Assembly: GCF_028858725.1 (NCBI RefSeq)
Contig: NC_084763.1
Coordinates: 55,064,152 to 55,128,151, forward strand
Reading direction: 5' to 3'
Length of the DNA stretch: 64,000 nt
From: Colius striatus
Taxonomy: Eukaryota; Chordata; Aves; Coliiformes; Coliidae
The position numbers and the translations under genes were made by a program. How positions within the stretch are numbered: the first letter of the stretch is position 1; every line of letters starts with the position of its first letter. The notes beneath the pieces are model-generated. The model saw only the letters and a list, made by a program, of their open reading frames with translations, was not told the DNA's origin and did not search any database. Below, piece after piece: positions 25,401 through 40,400 of the stretch.

Positions 25401-28400
25401 TCACCATTTAAGAGTTGAGCAGGATTTCCTGTTAAGAAAAAGTATTATACAGAAGGTTGTATCTACAGCTATTCTGTTTAAAAGAACAAAAAAGAATCTC
25501 CCTTTCCAGTTCTAACTCTGAAATTCCTTATTTCTGTGGATTTTTCAGTTGCCTGGAGCTTTTGCTTTTATTAGGTTTCCCTTGAAGCAAAAGAGAAGCA
25601 GAGCCTACTTATCAATAGGCTTTTGTGGTCCTGTTACTACTATATTGCCTTATTCTAAAGAACTTTTACGTGTAGAAAATGTTCAGGAAAGTGTCTTTTT
25701 AAACACATAATTAATAATTACTCTCAATACTGACACTTAATGAACTAATCTCTGCCATAACATATCTACACTTTCCATATTCTGAAGTCTACAAGTTCTG
25801 CCTGACTTGTCCTTAATACCATGGACTGTGCAGGATACACCATGAACGGCCTGCTTTTGTCACGAGCAACATTAATCTCTTTCATTGTTCATGTTCTTTG
25901 TTTCCTGCTAGACACTAAATGTAGCCCTTCTATTTACTCTGCAGTTCAAGCAGTATTTTACCTTATGTATATAATGCAGTACACTTCCTGATGTAAGATA
26001 TATTTGTTAGGGTGTTGTTTTTTTTATATCTATCCTACTGTTTAACAATAGACCAACTTCTTGTCTGGTTAGGCTTGGGACAAAGATGTGGAGAGGGAGG
26101 TGGTGTTAATAAAGCAGACTTCTGCTAGTATAAAGGAATACATTTATTTCTTGCTTGGTTGCAGTAATCAATAAAAATAGAAACAGACATGGTCATAGTT
26201 GGCAGGACTTAAGAGGTGAGTTATATGTGTGAGGGAGTATTACAGATACAATTCCATATGGCAGGCTACTGCTTTTTAGGTATTGAGTGTGGGGAATATA
26301 GTTATAATAAAACCATTAAATGGGATTAGACACAACACAGTAGCTTTGAATTTAAAGAGTTGATATACAGTTGTATTTCTCATACAGCTCATATTATATT
26401 AATGGCAATTCTTATCCTCTCTACCAAGCATTGACTGTAGCTTTGTTTGGGTTGTGTAAAGTTACATTTCTCTTTAGGATTTTACTCCTTTCCCTGTGTT
26501 TCAAATAATATTCTCTTACCATTTCATTCTGTTCTGCAGTAACAGAATGAAACTGCCTGTCATCCTGCTGTGTGAACAAAAGGTGGATTCGAGCACATTT
26601 ACTGAATGCAATAGCGTTTTTCATCTGCTTTCGTGGTGTATACCAGTGACACTTGTTGGCTGTAGTAGTGGAAGTTCCCAGGTTCAAAGATTGCTTTATA
26701 TGATTTACTCCCTCTAACTTTTTTCCTACAAAACCTGTGTTCCTGGCTTAATTCCTGTAGTGTTTTCTGCAATTCAGATTCACCGTTTCATATTTTTAAC
26801 AAATGTCTTAAAAATACGTTCTCTTAAGTTGTGTTTTGCTCTTAGTCACCTAATTTTAGCAATTCTTTGGCTTTTCAAAAACTACAAGAACTAATGCTTT
26901 TAGGACTGCTGCTGCCTTATGTATGAACTAGAAAATGAAAGTATGCAATTGCTGGAGAATCAGTTGTGTTTGCATGTAGCAGATCAAGTGCATCTTTCAA
27001 AATACAATCAGGGCATAAAAAGCCCTTTCTGGGATTCTTGTGGGAAGACTCTATCAGTAGTATTAATCCTAATGACCTCAGGTCTTCAATGAATGGTGTG
27101 CAGTTACATTCAGTAGCTAGATGATCAGACTTTATATCCAACCTTAAGTAGACTTTATCAGAAAGCAGATCTGTCTGTTTCGTGTATTATTCTACTAGCA
27201 GGACAATAAAGTCCTTATGGACATAGAGTGCATTAAAGACTACTGTAGTCTTTATATTTGAAGGTGTCAAATTTGATAACTACACAACTGTCAAGTACAA
27301 CTTCCTATTGGTAAAGAGAATTTGATTTTAAAAGTTGATTTCATTTCCTTGGTTTGGAAAGGTTGTGAGGGGAATGGTGGTATAAAGCCTGTGTTGAACT
27401 TGGGAAGACACTAATGCTGTATTTTTTTCTTAGATGTGCCACTTATTTGAAAGGCCTTTTATCCATTATTAAAATAAAACAGTGAGACTTTATTTAAAAA
27501 CAAAATGTGTAAGGCTATGTAGAAAAAGGAGGGGCAAAAAAGCCCACAAAATTCAGCAACATAAATGTATATTTGAAGAAAAAATACAGCTTGTGTACAT
27601 TGATAAAATGATCCATGTAGTCATGCTTGCTTTTCTAGGAAGTAACACTTCTTGTTGACCTGCAGAATTATATCTATAGTATGTGTATGCTTGATGACTT
27701 TGACAGCCACATTTTGTACAAAATCAACAACTTAGTATCTGAGTAATATTTTCAAGGGTACACACTCCAGTGGCTTTGTGCTTCTAATAAATTGATTAGT
27801 CCAACTAGAAACGTTCTCACTAATTTCTATGGTGGAATCTTAATGTTGCAGTAAATTAGTCTATTCTAATCAGTTAAAAAAATTTAAATGTCAAGGGAGG
27901 ATTAGAGATTAAAAATATAATTAAAGCTTGAAAGTATAGTAGCTTGCTGTGTGTATCTTGTGTCACTTTTTTGCCATGTGTAGTGCTGAAAAGTGTCTCT
28001 TGTGTATAGCTGCCTTGGCTGTCGAAGAGCTTGGCTTTGAGCGATTTCATGCATTAATTCAGTAAGTAATATGTTGTAACATTTAAAATACAATATTTTG
28101 AAGTTACATTAATGTTCACAGCCCTGAAAAGGGCTATGTTGAGAGTCTCCTTGTGTTACACACCAGGTTAAACTTTGATTTCGAGTTTTAATTTGGGGAT
28201 TTTGGTGTTTTTTCTTTGCATTTTACCATTTAAAATGGAATATTATTTTGACTGAATAAGCATTAGGCTTTAAAATAAAACTGGAGCAATGTAACATGTG
28301 AAACTGTCTGAACAGCTTGTGAATTTCAACTGTATGAACACAACTAGTTAAGATTCCCATTTAAGCTAAAGGTGTTAGTCCTCAATATTTATATACAGTC

Positions 28401-31400
28401 TTCATTGTGATCAGGGGTGATTCTATTTGAAATCCTTGTGAGAGATACTGAAAAAAAATTGTCATCTAGTATATTTCCTGATTTGAGATAAAGATTTTTT
28501 TTAAATGTTTTAGATACAAAACTGATTTTTGTTTCATACTTGAAACACTGTTATGTTTTCAAGCTGTAAATACAGAGCTTAGAGTTCTAGTGAGTTTACC
28601 TTTAAAGGTAACAGCCTTTTCAGTAAGCAATTGTAATCATTATACAAATAAATCTCCAAAGAGGAAATAAAGAGCAACAGAATTTCAAAAAAACAATTAA
28701 GATGGAAAATGTTGCTAATTAGAAGTGAAAGAGCTACTGCTTATTGTATCAATAGCAATTCTAGTTTGTTCTTATAACCCATTGTCATATGAGGAAAGAA
28801 AAAAGTGGAGTACATAAGATTTTTGTTACCTTATTTAATTTCCTAACCCTAGTTTCCCGCCCTTCCCCTCCCTCCCACTCACCCCACCTCTGTCTTTGGA
28901 CCTGTGGTACCTACTTCAGTTTTTCTCATTCTTTCTCAGTGGAAATGAATGCTCTGGCATATGCCTTTAAAGCAAGCTGAGTGATGGATTTCAAAGGTGA
29001 CTTTGCCTTTCATACCTCCTATGCCATGTATAATCTATTGATAATAAAAAGTAGCTTTAAAATTTCCAATGTTAGTCAGAGTAGACCTATCTGTGGATAT
29101 ATTTTTGCAGATGTTTGCTTCTTTTTTAAACAAAACTGAATAAAAGCATGCAAGAAATCAAAAAGAAAATAATATACCCATGTTTGTGTAAAATAAGCAG
29201 AAATGAGCAGTTTGGATTACACAATAAAAGCTAATGTTTATATTCTCAAAAGCAGTCTTTAGCTCTAAATAGGAAGTGTATTACTTCACTGGAATTGTAA
29301 TGGATTTCTTCCTTTCCTCTGTTTTAATTGTTTTTAAACATAAGAACACCTGGTGTTACAGTGTCATCCAGGCAGCAATGCTATTGTACAACCAGGTAGT
29401 TCATCAAATGAAATGTGCCACTTGTGGTTTTGAATATTTTCTTCTTTCACAAGCTAGACTCTTAACAAAATCAATTCTAATGGGAAGTGTAATAATTACT
29501 TAGAAAGCCTGATAGTCTCACCTGGTTAACCGGAAAAGTTTTTTCTGCACTGTTTATGGACTGAATGTTTTTCAAAACACTGTAATACAGACGTTATTTT
29601 GTTGACTTACAGTCTGTTTGCAATTTCAGTAACAGTGTTTTGTAGAAATACTGTTTCAAAACACTCAGCTATTTCACAGGTTTACATAACTTTATGGTTA
29701 GTATTTACAAATAAAAAAGTATGTTTATTTTTGTACATTGCTCCAGAATTATTTCTCTTCTTCTGATGGGTAAATACTAGTGACTCTGTGGCAGTTATAG
29801 TAACTCCAGAACAGCTGCTGTGTCATTCCATATGTAACACCAGATTTGCTCTGCGTTTACTTGGACATTTTCATGTTAGATATTAGTAGTTCTTGTGTGT
29901 ACTTTGTCACACTATTCTTCAGATAAATATATTTTCCTTTCCTGTTGGTTTTTTTGTCTTTAGCAAACGAGCATTCAAAAGCTTCCCTGAACTGAAGGAT
30001 GCAGTTTGGGATCAATATGCAGTGTGGACAAACAGATTTGGAGTATTACTCTTTCTATATTCTGTAATACTGACAAAGGTTTGTGGGTTGTTTCATATTT
30101 TTTGTATTTGTATTTTATTTAAGAGGAAAGTTTGATCATATAAGCCTTTTTCTGTAACACACCCTTCCTTGTTTATCTCTAATCAAGAGAAAGGGGTGTG
30201 TTTCAGTAGCAATTCATGTAAGAACATCAACCTCTTTATGTTTTAATATTGCATTCTATTGTTGTAAATGTTGCAATTAATTTCTTATAAGAGCACAAAT
30301 GTCTGCAATTTTTGTGCAGGGTATTGAAAACATAAAAAATGAAATTGAAGATGCAACTGAGCCATTGATAGATCCTGTCTATGGTCATGGAAGGTAAGCT
30401 GCAAATTATGGTTACTACCACTCAAAATAGATTAGTGGGATAATTCTTTATGTTTCTGTAACTGATCATTCTTTTAGGAAATTGTTGACATTACAACAAA
30501 GATTCAATTATAAATTTTTAATAGCTAAAAGCAACACTTAGCAGAGCAGGCCTTCATTCACCACTTATTCCATTTAGTGCATCTGTTCTGAGGAAGTGCT
30601 TCTGTTACTGCTGAATTTTCAGAGGGGCAATCCTCAGGTCTACAGCTACATTTTTGTATGCAGTTGTTGATTGAAAGACTGGAAATCATATTAGCATTGC
30701 TGAATTACAAATGCATGCTGATTAAAGGAATATAGTTAGAGAATGTCTACTTAGCTGAATAATACCATAATTTTTTTTTCATTTGTTAGAAATAAATTGT
30801 ATTCCTATTTCTTTCTTTTATATAGCCAAAGTTTGATTAACCTCCTGTTGACGGGACATGCTGTTTCTAATGTGTGGGATGGAGACAGAGAGTGTTCAGG
30901 AATGAGTAAGTTGATTCTAGTTTATATTTGTTCATAATATTTACATACAATGAGATGTTGACCTACAGATTTGGAATATGCTCTGTTTTGGTAGTCTCTT
31001 TTTTTACTGTCCTTTCATTTAGGCAGACCTCAAATGGAAACATAACATACTTGCACAATATCTCTGATGTTAATATCAGTGAATACGGGATTGTCAGCTA
31101 CAGGTTGAAGTTATAAGGTATGTGACAACCTGGATGATGGAAGGGATTACAGTCTCTGCAAGTTGTGAAGGTTGGTCAATACTCTGGAGACAAGGCCCCT
31201 GTTCTGAGCAGCCACATCAAGCTAGAGAAATGAACTGACAGGAATCTTATGAAGTTCTCCAAAGTCCTCCATCTGGGATGGAATGTGTCCATGCAACAGC
31301 AAGGGGCAGCACTGGCTTGCTAGGAAGCAGCTTTGTAGACAAAGACCTCTAGGTCCTTGTAGGCACTGAGTTGCACGAGTCATCAGTGTGCCCTTCTGGA

Positions 31401-34400
31401 AAAAAGGCCAGCATCTTGGGCCAGATTATTAGGAGGAGAGTAGCCAGCAGCTGGAGGGAAGTGGTGACTCTTTTCCCTCTATCTGGCGCTTGTGAGACCA
31501 CACCTTTAGTGCTGTGTCCAGTTATGAGCTCTGTAGTCCAGGAAGGACCTTGACATATTGGAGCAAGTTCAGTGGAGGGCCACCAAGATGATTAGGGGCT
31601 TTTTTTAAAAGATGCTGTGAGTCTCTAGTGGAAGGATTGCAGGTGTCTAAAGAAGAACTGAAAGTGTCTGCCGACTGTTTTCTGAAGTTGACTTTTCTGG
31701 TTTGGTTAATTGGTCACTTGCTTTAAACTGCTCTGGTCAAGCGACTGCAAGTTGGAAGGTTTGGCATTAGTATTGTACAGAGTTGATGGCCAATGCTGCT
31801 TGATATTTTTCCATGTGAAAACATAACAGAAAGGTTTCTGCTATTAAGTGTGATCAGTAGGTGAACTTCTGAAACTGAGGAGCAGGAAAGATGTCCCTGG
31901 GGATGGGGGAGAGATAGAGCTAAAGAACTGCAGAAATAAACAGATGTGATGCAGTTCATGGCATAGTTACAGGGGCAGCAATGAAGCAACAGTGGGAAGA
32001 TTGATCCAGAATGCAGGAACAGGAAAAATGCTGGTAACTTTAAAACCGTTGGAAAAGTACTGTCAGTAATTTTATCAGTGACAAAGAACATGCTGAATTA
32101 CAAACTCAAGGGAGTACCAGGTAGTCTACAGATTACACTCAAAGCTCTGACTCTTACAGTACTGCATATTTCCAAATAGGATAGGAATTAACTACAATTA
32201 TTCTTGGCCACCACTGGTACAAATACCAGTGAAATAATCCCTCTTCTTTGACTATGTATTCCTCATTAATCCTTTCTTATTATTATAATCTCTTTTCTTA
32301 CCACAATTATGTGCAGTAGGAAGATTAGATCTTTTTTCCTCCCTTTTTAAAGACTGATGTCCTTATGTTAAATCTGTATTTCATATGAATGTAGATAATG
32401 CTGTGATTGCCTTCTCCTAGTGCCAAAAACTGATGCTGCTTCATGTTGTCACTGGGTGGCAGTATCTGAATACAATTGGGAGCAATAGCGTTGCATTTTG
32501 AAACCATCGTTAGTTGGAGCTGGTTTTGGGCTTTTTTTAAAGGCTTCATTTTTCTCCCTTTGTAGAAATTTGTGTGCTTTGCAAAAGTAGTTTTCAAAAA
32601 AAGGAGAAATGAACTTTTTGATGTGAGATGTACATACTCACTTGTTAAGTCGTCTGAGAGTGATTTCTTGATTTTTTTTGTCTGTCTCCTGTTGACTAAT
32701 TCTGAAGAAGACAAGTGACTAAAGGGTAAAGTTAATCCAATAGCTTTCAGATACACAACCTATGTGGCTTAACTACTAGATGTTGAGGATATTTACATTC
32801 TGTGCCTACTATTGTAGCCAGGATCCTTTCTCTCTAGTTATCTGTCAGAGGAACAAAATACTTCATAGAATCATAGAATGGTAGGGGTTGGAAGGGACCT
32901 TTAGAGATCATCTAGTCTGATCATTTTCTGAGTATTAGTTATAGGTGACTTTGCTGTTCTGTTCCAAGCATCGTTTCCTTTGTTTTGCAGACAGGACTTG
33001 ATATTGATTTTTTTGTTAGTGATATTTAAGAAATACATATGATACATTAAAGAAATACTTTAGCATACTACTGCTTACTTCTACCAAACATTTCCCTTCA
33101 TTACACATATAAGCATGCTATTTCAAATCAGTAGCTGATTCCCTAGTTTGAAGGATCTTTCACTAGTTTTTTTTAATTGGGCTAGCTCTCTTGCCCTGAG
33201 CTCAAAGAAGGGATGAATTGTCTCAGCACATGGCAATTTATAGCCACACAGCTATAAGTTAGTGAGATAATGTGTGTTTGCTAAGTATTATCTATGCACC
33301 CCCAAATGTTTTAATTCCAAGCAAGTTCGGAAAGCACATTTCCAAATGAAAGAAGTCTGCACTGCAGAGAACCTTTTAATATGTATAGCTGACAACTCTA
33401 AGGAAGAAGTTGTGCTTCCAGGCCACAAACATACTGAACAAGGTGTTTGTAAGGTTTTTCAGTTTTGTTTTTTTGGAGTTCAGGTATTAGGATTTTTGCT
33501 TAATAGAGGAAAAAGTTGAACCATTACTATAACAGCTGTTCTTCACTGTTACAAAATTTGAGGTCAGCGTGAAGTTGGTGAAGGGAGCGTGGCATATCAT
33601 GTCTAACCCTCTGAGTTACAAGGAAATACAGAGTTGATTTCTGGAAGTCCAGAAATCTTGTAGATGTAGAATGCTTTCTTTCAGTTGCAGCAATCTTGAG
33701 GCTTTAGCCCATAGGTAAAGACACCATAGTTTTGTGCTGTTGTATTTGAGCGATCAGTGTTACAAATTATAGTTGAGACTTAATATTTGAGAGCTTTCAA
33801 ATATGAAAGTCAATGTTCTCTGAAAAAAGGAGGTACACATCTTGTTAGATTGATCATGATGTATGTATATTTGCAGGATTAGTTAGAAGCTGTTGTTTAG
33901 GCAATGTTTGGGGACCTAGCAGAGCTTTTCCAAGTTAGAGAGTGCTTGCACTGTTGAGATGATGTGTATGTTACCCAGAGCTTCTTCAAAGCTTATGATT
34001 ATAACTGGTTTCTAAGCTTGAATTTTGAAATACTTTCTCATTCTTTATAGAGTCTCTAATAAGTGCTCTTCTCATCAGTAGCACATAAATGTTTCAGCTA
34101 TTCCTGACAGCTGTGTGTGTTTGAGAGCTGTGTGATACGTTAAATGGAAGTCAGTACAGAAAATCAAATGGACTGAATGCTTTCTTTCCTACTAACAAAA
34201 CTGCTATTAACAAAATTACGTTTCATTATTCAGACTGTGAGATGATTAAGATAAATACAGTCAGAACTGGGGGAAAGGAAAGAAAAACATACATATGCAG
34301 ATATACTGAAGTTTTTTTCCCCTTCAAGATAGTTGTTTTAAACTTTTCTGAGAGTAATTTTGGTACAAGCACTTAATCTCCTTCTAAATCCAACAACTTT

Positions 34401-37400
34401 TGAGAAGAGACTATTAACAGTAAACTTTTAAAACCATCCATTTGGTGATTCTTATTTTGTAGAGTGAAATTATTAAACCTTTATTGTTTTTTGACTGTCC
34501 TTTGATGATTTGCCAGTATTGCTAAAACTGTATAACTTTTACAGTTGTTATTGCTTGACCAGTCTTGAAAGTAACAAAAAATGGCTTTGCAGATTTTTCT
34601 TGAATAAATGTTGTGGTTTGTTTTGAACAGAACTTCTTGGTATACATAAACAGGCAACAGTAGGCTTTTTGACATTGATGGAATCTCTGAGATATTGTAA
34701 GGTAAGCTGTTTTCTACACCACTTCACATTTTTCTTCGTTAAAGTTTTGCAGGCTTCTTTGGCAATATTACTAAAAGCTTCTCTGTGTGCAACTGGAGAT
34801 ATTCAAGAACTTTCCAAGTATATTCAAGTCAAAATTGGGAATAATACCATGTTAAACCAGATATATGATAAAACTGTAAAATGCATCTTATACCATTCTG
34901 TGATTGAGTAAATGTTGTTTGATGCCATTAAAATTAGAACTTTATTGTAACGATTTCATCTAGCTAGTAAGAAGCTTATGTTTTTACTAAAATAATGCTT
35001 AATGCAAGTTATGTAGATGGTTATAAAACTGTGCAGGCCCAAAGTGGCTTGCTGATGTGAATGTTGCAGTTCTATTGTTCTCTCTTTATGGTGTCATTGT
35101 CTTCTATTTAAAGTAAATAGCCATAATTAAAAATAGTAAAACTACTCTGAATAGAAGAAGACCTAAAAGTAACTTTATGTATTTATGGACATCTGTAAGT
35201 TACTGAAGTGCAACCTGGTCCACATCATTTCTTCCTGTTGTGACACAGAAATTCCTGGTTTAAGGTTTTAGTTTGAGACATTTTGTGCTTTACAAACACC
35301 GCTTTTGAAACAGCATTGGTTGTTCTTTGCTTTCTTTTCAGTATCTGTTGAGTTCCTTTAGTTTAGCTCAAGGTTAAGTCAAACAGGAATCAGTGATCAC
35401 AATTAGAATCTAAGCATTTGTCACTATTTTTTCATTTTGCTGAATGTTTTACATTAGTTTTCAGAGCAGTTGAGACTTCACTAACTGAACTATCATTAAC
35501 CTGATCACTAAGTCACTAACTAGATGAGTTTCTGGGTTTGCTTTGTGTTTCTGATGATATTATACCTTTTTAGGTTGGCTCCTATTTGAAATCTCCAAAA
35601 TTTCCTATTTGGATACTTGGCAGTGAAACACACCTCACAGTCTTTTTTGCCAAGGTACGTTAGACGTCATTTTTGGTGACCTCAGGCAGATAAACGCCAC
35701 TTAAATATTGAAAGTTCAGGTTTTGCTACAATGTGAGTTTCACATGGCTTTTACTGTAAAAATGTAGCCACCAAACTTATAATTAAGCCTTCCCTTGAAG
35801 GCAAAGTTGTTCACATGATTTAATGAGATCTCATAAAGTCTTTCAGTTCTAGCTCAATTTATTGGGCTGGGGGAAGGGTATGCTTTAGAACACCATAACT
35901 GGGATAAGTACTGTCTTAAATTTCTATAGTGTAAAGGAGATAAAAAGGAAATAGTTCTGTATAGATTCCTGTCAGTAGTTTAATCTTCTTGACAGTACTT
36001 TTGCAATTTTTAATCTACAACCATAGTTTGTTGTTCTAAATTAAAATTAGATATCAGGACTGCTATGACAGTTCTTTATTCAGTCAGATTTCTACTGTGA
36101 TCTGTGGAACATGTAAAATTCTTGCTCAATTTAAAATCTTAAACCAAATTTTCTGAGGAGACAAATTCTGTTTCATTAGTTGATGATTGTAAGTTGCTTT
36201 TTCTTTACATTTTTTTATTTCTGTGGAATTCTTGTTTGGATTTAAGATACTTATTGAAAATTCAAATGGTTCTTACTAGTATATTTATTAGTACTTATTA
36301 GGAATGATTTTTCTTGTACTTATTATCTTATTAATGAATATTTTAGATATAAATCTTGACAATAACTACTAGAACATGTGACAAAGTTAAAGACATGATT
36401 TCTTGAGCTATTGAATTTCCTTGAGGAAATCTTTGGCCTCATATTTAACAAGAGGCCCCAAAACCTAAGATTTTTCTTACAAAAATGAAGAACCCCCAAC
36501 AAATGTGTGTAGCAGTACTTCTTTACCTTTAACCTTAAAATTAAAAAACCCTTTCAAGCAGTCTGTGTTGCATGTTGAATATTCTGATGAGAATGCTCTG
36601 TCAGGTTGTGGTCAAACACTGTATAAAGAATACCAGCAGGTTGAACTGTTCCATGAAATATAGGAAGAAAATGTTTCGAAGTGTACCATTGAAAGAACAG
36701 CAGCAGGTTAATAGCTGCTTTCTAGATACTGTCTGCTGACATGCAGATTGCCAGGGTCTGGTAATTTGAATTTGGACTCTGAAAGAGAAAAGTCTGAGTG
36801 GAACGAGAGCCTGTCAGGTGGCTTGAGGTGATGGAAGTGATCCACGGGGACACTTCAGAGCTGTGTAAGTTTTTCAATAATACCCTTACTCTGTTCCCAT
36901 GTCTTGGAGCACACAGGCCACTACAGAATCAGCTATTTTTTTTTTCATTACAGCATTGTAGCATTTTTAGACTTGAAGGGTCGGATACTGATACGAAACT
37001 CCTGGCTGAGACATCTGAATAAGTTACAAATTACTGCTTTTCGAGGGAAGTGTGTCTGCTCTGCCGTGTTGAGACTGTACTTGTGGTTTCAACTTACATT
37101 TCTTTATTTTTCTGACTTTGATCACTGTAACCTATTCTACATATTCTCAGAGTCCTTCTTTAGCATTCTTGATAGTATTGTGTCTCAGAAGAAAGAACAT
37201 TCACTTCTCTTGCTAAACGATTTTTTTCATCAAAGTTCAACAGAAGGACACCAGTGCACAAAATGACACTGCTGTAGGAGATTCTGAATTTGGGTCAGTG
37301 GTGTTTGCCAGAACCTGGGCTAAGGGGGAATGTTATTTGGTACTACATTTAATCTCAGAACACCAACAAAGAATGTCAGTGGCCATTAAAGAAAGATATG

Positions 37401-40400
37401 TGAAAGAAAGATATATTTAAGTGGAACCTTTTATGTTCCAGAGGTAGTAGGGTGAAGCTGGGACACAAAAAGTTCCACTTAAATATAAGAAAAAAACTAT
37501 TTCAGTGTTATAGTGAGGGAGCCCTGGCACAGGCTGCCCAGAGGGGTTGTGGAGGCTCCTCCCTTGGAGGTCTTCAAGACCTGCCTGGACATGTTCCTAT
37601 GCGACCTGATCTAGGTGCACCTGCTTCTGAAGGAGGGTTGGACTAGATGATCTCTGAAGGTCCCTTCCAACCCCCACCATTCTATGATTCTATGATATGT
37701 GTGTAAAAATTCAACTATTACTAGTATGTGTCAACAATTCTACTCTCTGCACAAGTAACCAAAGAGGTTACACTCAGGAACTTTTCTGCTTTCATAAAGT
37801 AGTGAAAATTGTCCGTACCCTTCTTTCTGCTTTTTTGCTCCTGTGACTGGCAAATGCAGGTAATCACATTTAGAAAAAAAAATCTTTCTTCATTAGAGAA
37901 GAAATCAGAATCATATTTTGAAGAATTTCACTTCAGGAAATGTTTACAGAGCATATCGTTTCAGAGTCTTTAGTTTCCACGAGTAAGTGGAATTAGTTCT
38001 GGTTGGAACAGTCTACATATTGCATAGAAAGAGTATAAATGTGAGAGGCACCTGCAGAAATAACTTCTGGGCTAAAGTTACTCTACTAGTATTTTAAGCT
38101 TCATAGTGTAAATGCTGTTGCTAAAAGTACCTAAATTGTCTTGCATGTAGTAGTTCATAAGGGTTACTTTGTCCGAATAAGTTTGAGGTCTCATAGTTGG
38201 CAGATGACACCTCAAAATAAAGTACTTCTGCCCTATTGTAGCTTTGTGAGATCACAGAGCATAACTGTGAAGCATTATTCTGCTCTTTGTGGTCCTACTC
38301 CAGTTTTACTTGCAGATTAATTTGTTTCTACTACAGATGGGTGTTTCTCTCTATGAACAGGCACTTCTGGGCAGTTTCTTTGGTCTTTGTTTGTCTGGGA
38401 GGTTTTCTGTGGGAAAACTTGTGCATTTTTTATTCATGCAAGTGGCTTTCACACCAGCATTTATCCAAGTGGCTTCTAGATTTTGTCTAAGATTTTCATT
38501 GTAGTAAAAGAGACTTTATATGTGAGGCAACAGTGTATGGTGGCATGTTTGTTTTTAATGAAACAAGTTCATTACATCAATTTACCCAAAGTCATGGTGA
38601 CTTTATTTTCTCTGAGGGTGACAGAGCTGGAGTACTGTCATTTATAAAGTCTCTGTATTTCCATTTCTGCTTTTTTTCATTAGAAAAGTAGTTTTGGCGT
38701 TAGGTAAAGGTAGTTTTCATGAGAATCTGTAGCCTTCAATATGGAGGAGGGGGGATTGTCTTTTGCTGGGAGAAACATTTCTGTCTCCTTTTATTTTCCT
38801 ATTTCCCATGTTTTTGGAATGAGCAGCCAACTGTGATAGCTGCAAGGAAAATGCAGATCTCTGTCTCCTCTTAGTTTTTGTTGGTCTGTACTTCAACTGC
38901 ACTAAAAGAATTTTTAAGTAGAGGACAAGCCAAATTTCCTCAGTACAACTATACCAGCCTTCTACAAGACATGTTCTTTTTCGCATCTTGCACAAGATTT
39001 GGGGAAGAAGAAAAGGTTGTGAAGAAGCCAGATGTGCCCTCTCCAAGCCAGTCTGGTTTTGCCACCTCCCTGACATCCTTTCAGGCCTACAAAATATTCC
39101 GGAGAACTCTCAGCTTCCAAGGAGAGCAGAGATCTGGGGAAATATTGAGGTGTACATGCCTGTGGTAGGCAGGTGGGGCTGATCTGCAGAGCTGGAAGGT
39201 TAGGGCTGACAAGAAATCCAATAACAGATGTTACAGAGGCCAGATCATATTCTAATGTGCTAGAGTGGAAACAATGTGATTACAACATACATGATTGCAT
39301 CCTAAATCAAAGAGTCAAGAGACTGTACTAAAAGTTTTCTGGATTTTAGTGGCCTTGGCTTGGATTTTCTGTTTTGAGGTGATATGGGATCACCACTCCG
39401 TCTTCCAGAGTCAAGTTGGACTCTATTTACTTAGGATTTTGAGGTCTTTCAGGTATTATTAGAAGGATAGAGTGTGATCTGAGTCCTTGCCATACAGTTA
39501 TAAAGAGGCCATGAACTGCAGATCAACCTATACAGATTTTTTTTAGCATAGTACAGTAACTAAAAATGTTGATCTAGGAAGAGAAAACCATAGCCATGGA
39601 TTCTAAGGTCATATGATTGACTTTTACCAAGACTGATGTGCAATAATAGACCCATATATGTTGAGGAAGTGACATGTGAAAAGTATTAAAGAACATTCTG
39701 GTGGTCTTCCAGTTCCCAAGGTTGGTGGTAAAGAAGTTGATACCTTTGAAGACTGGCGAAATGAATCTTTGGGCAGTGGTAGGAATTCTGATGATTTGTG
39801 ATATAAACTCTGACGTTTAGGAATTAGGTCAATGTCCTTAATGCTTGTGTTGCTCTTGTCAGAAATGCTGTGCATCCCATAATAATGAGTAGTAATTATA
39901 AAAACCTAACTGCTCAGATCATAAAGAGGTAACTCAGTCATGAGGTTTTGCACTGTTTGTTCGTAGAGTTGAGATGTAGAAATGGTAATGTAATGATCAT
40001 TAAACTGAGAGATGTAAGACTCTGAATGTTAATCTAACCAATTATTTGGGATTTACTTTACTAAAAGAATTGTCTTCACTGTGTTCACCCCAATTTCTGA
40101 CTAATTTCACCCATTTAGTCATATCTATATGTTCCTTAAAGCTTTAGAAATTGTTTAACATTCATCCCATTATATCCAGCTTTCACAATGCTCATTTAAG
40201 GACATTGTTCATGGTTGGCTGATACAAACCATGAAATGTAATTGTATATGCCCCTGAGCAAATAAGCAAATCACTTCCTTTTGGGAAAAGACTTCTCATC
40301 CATCTGTTTTCTTTCAGAGACGGAGGTTCAGTTTTTATACATGAAGTAGGGCTGCTTAGATGATATCACTTTCCACGTGTTTATGTTTGAGTTGTTCCAA

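Noticed and set aside
34481..34675. Minus-strand frame opposite exon 9
   Set aside because: It is a shadow of the exon and its flanks with no homology.
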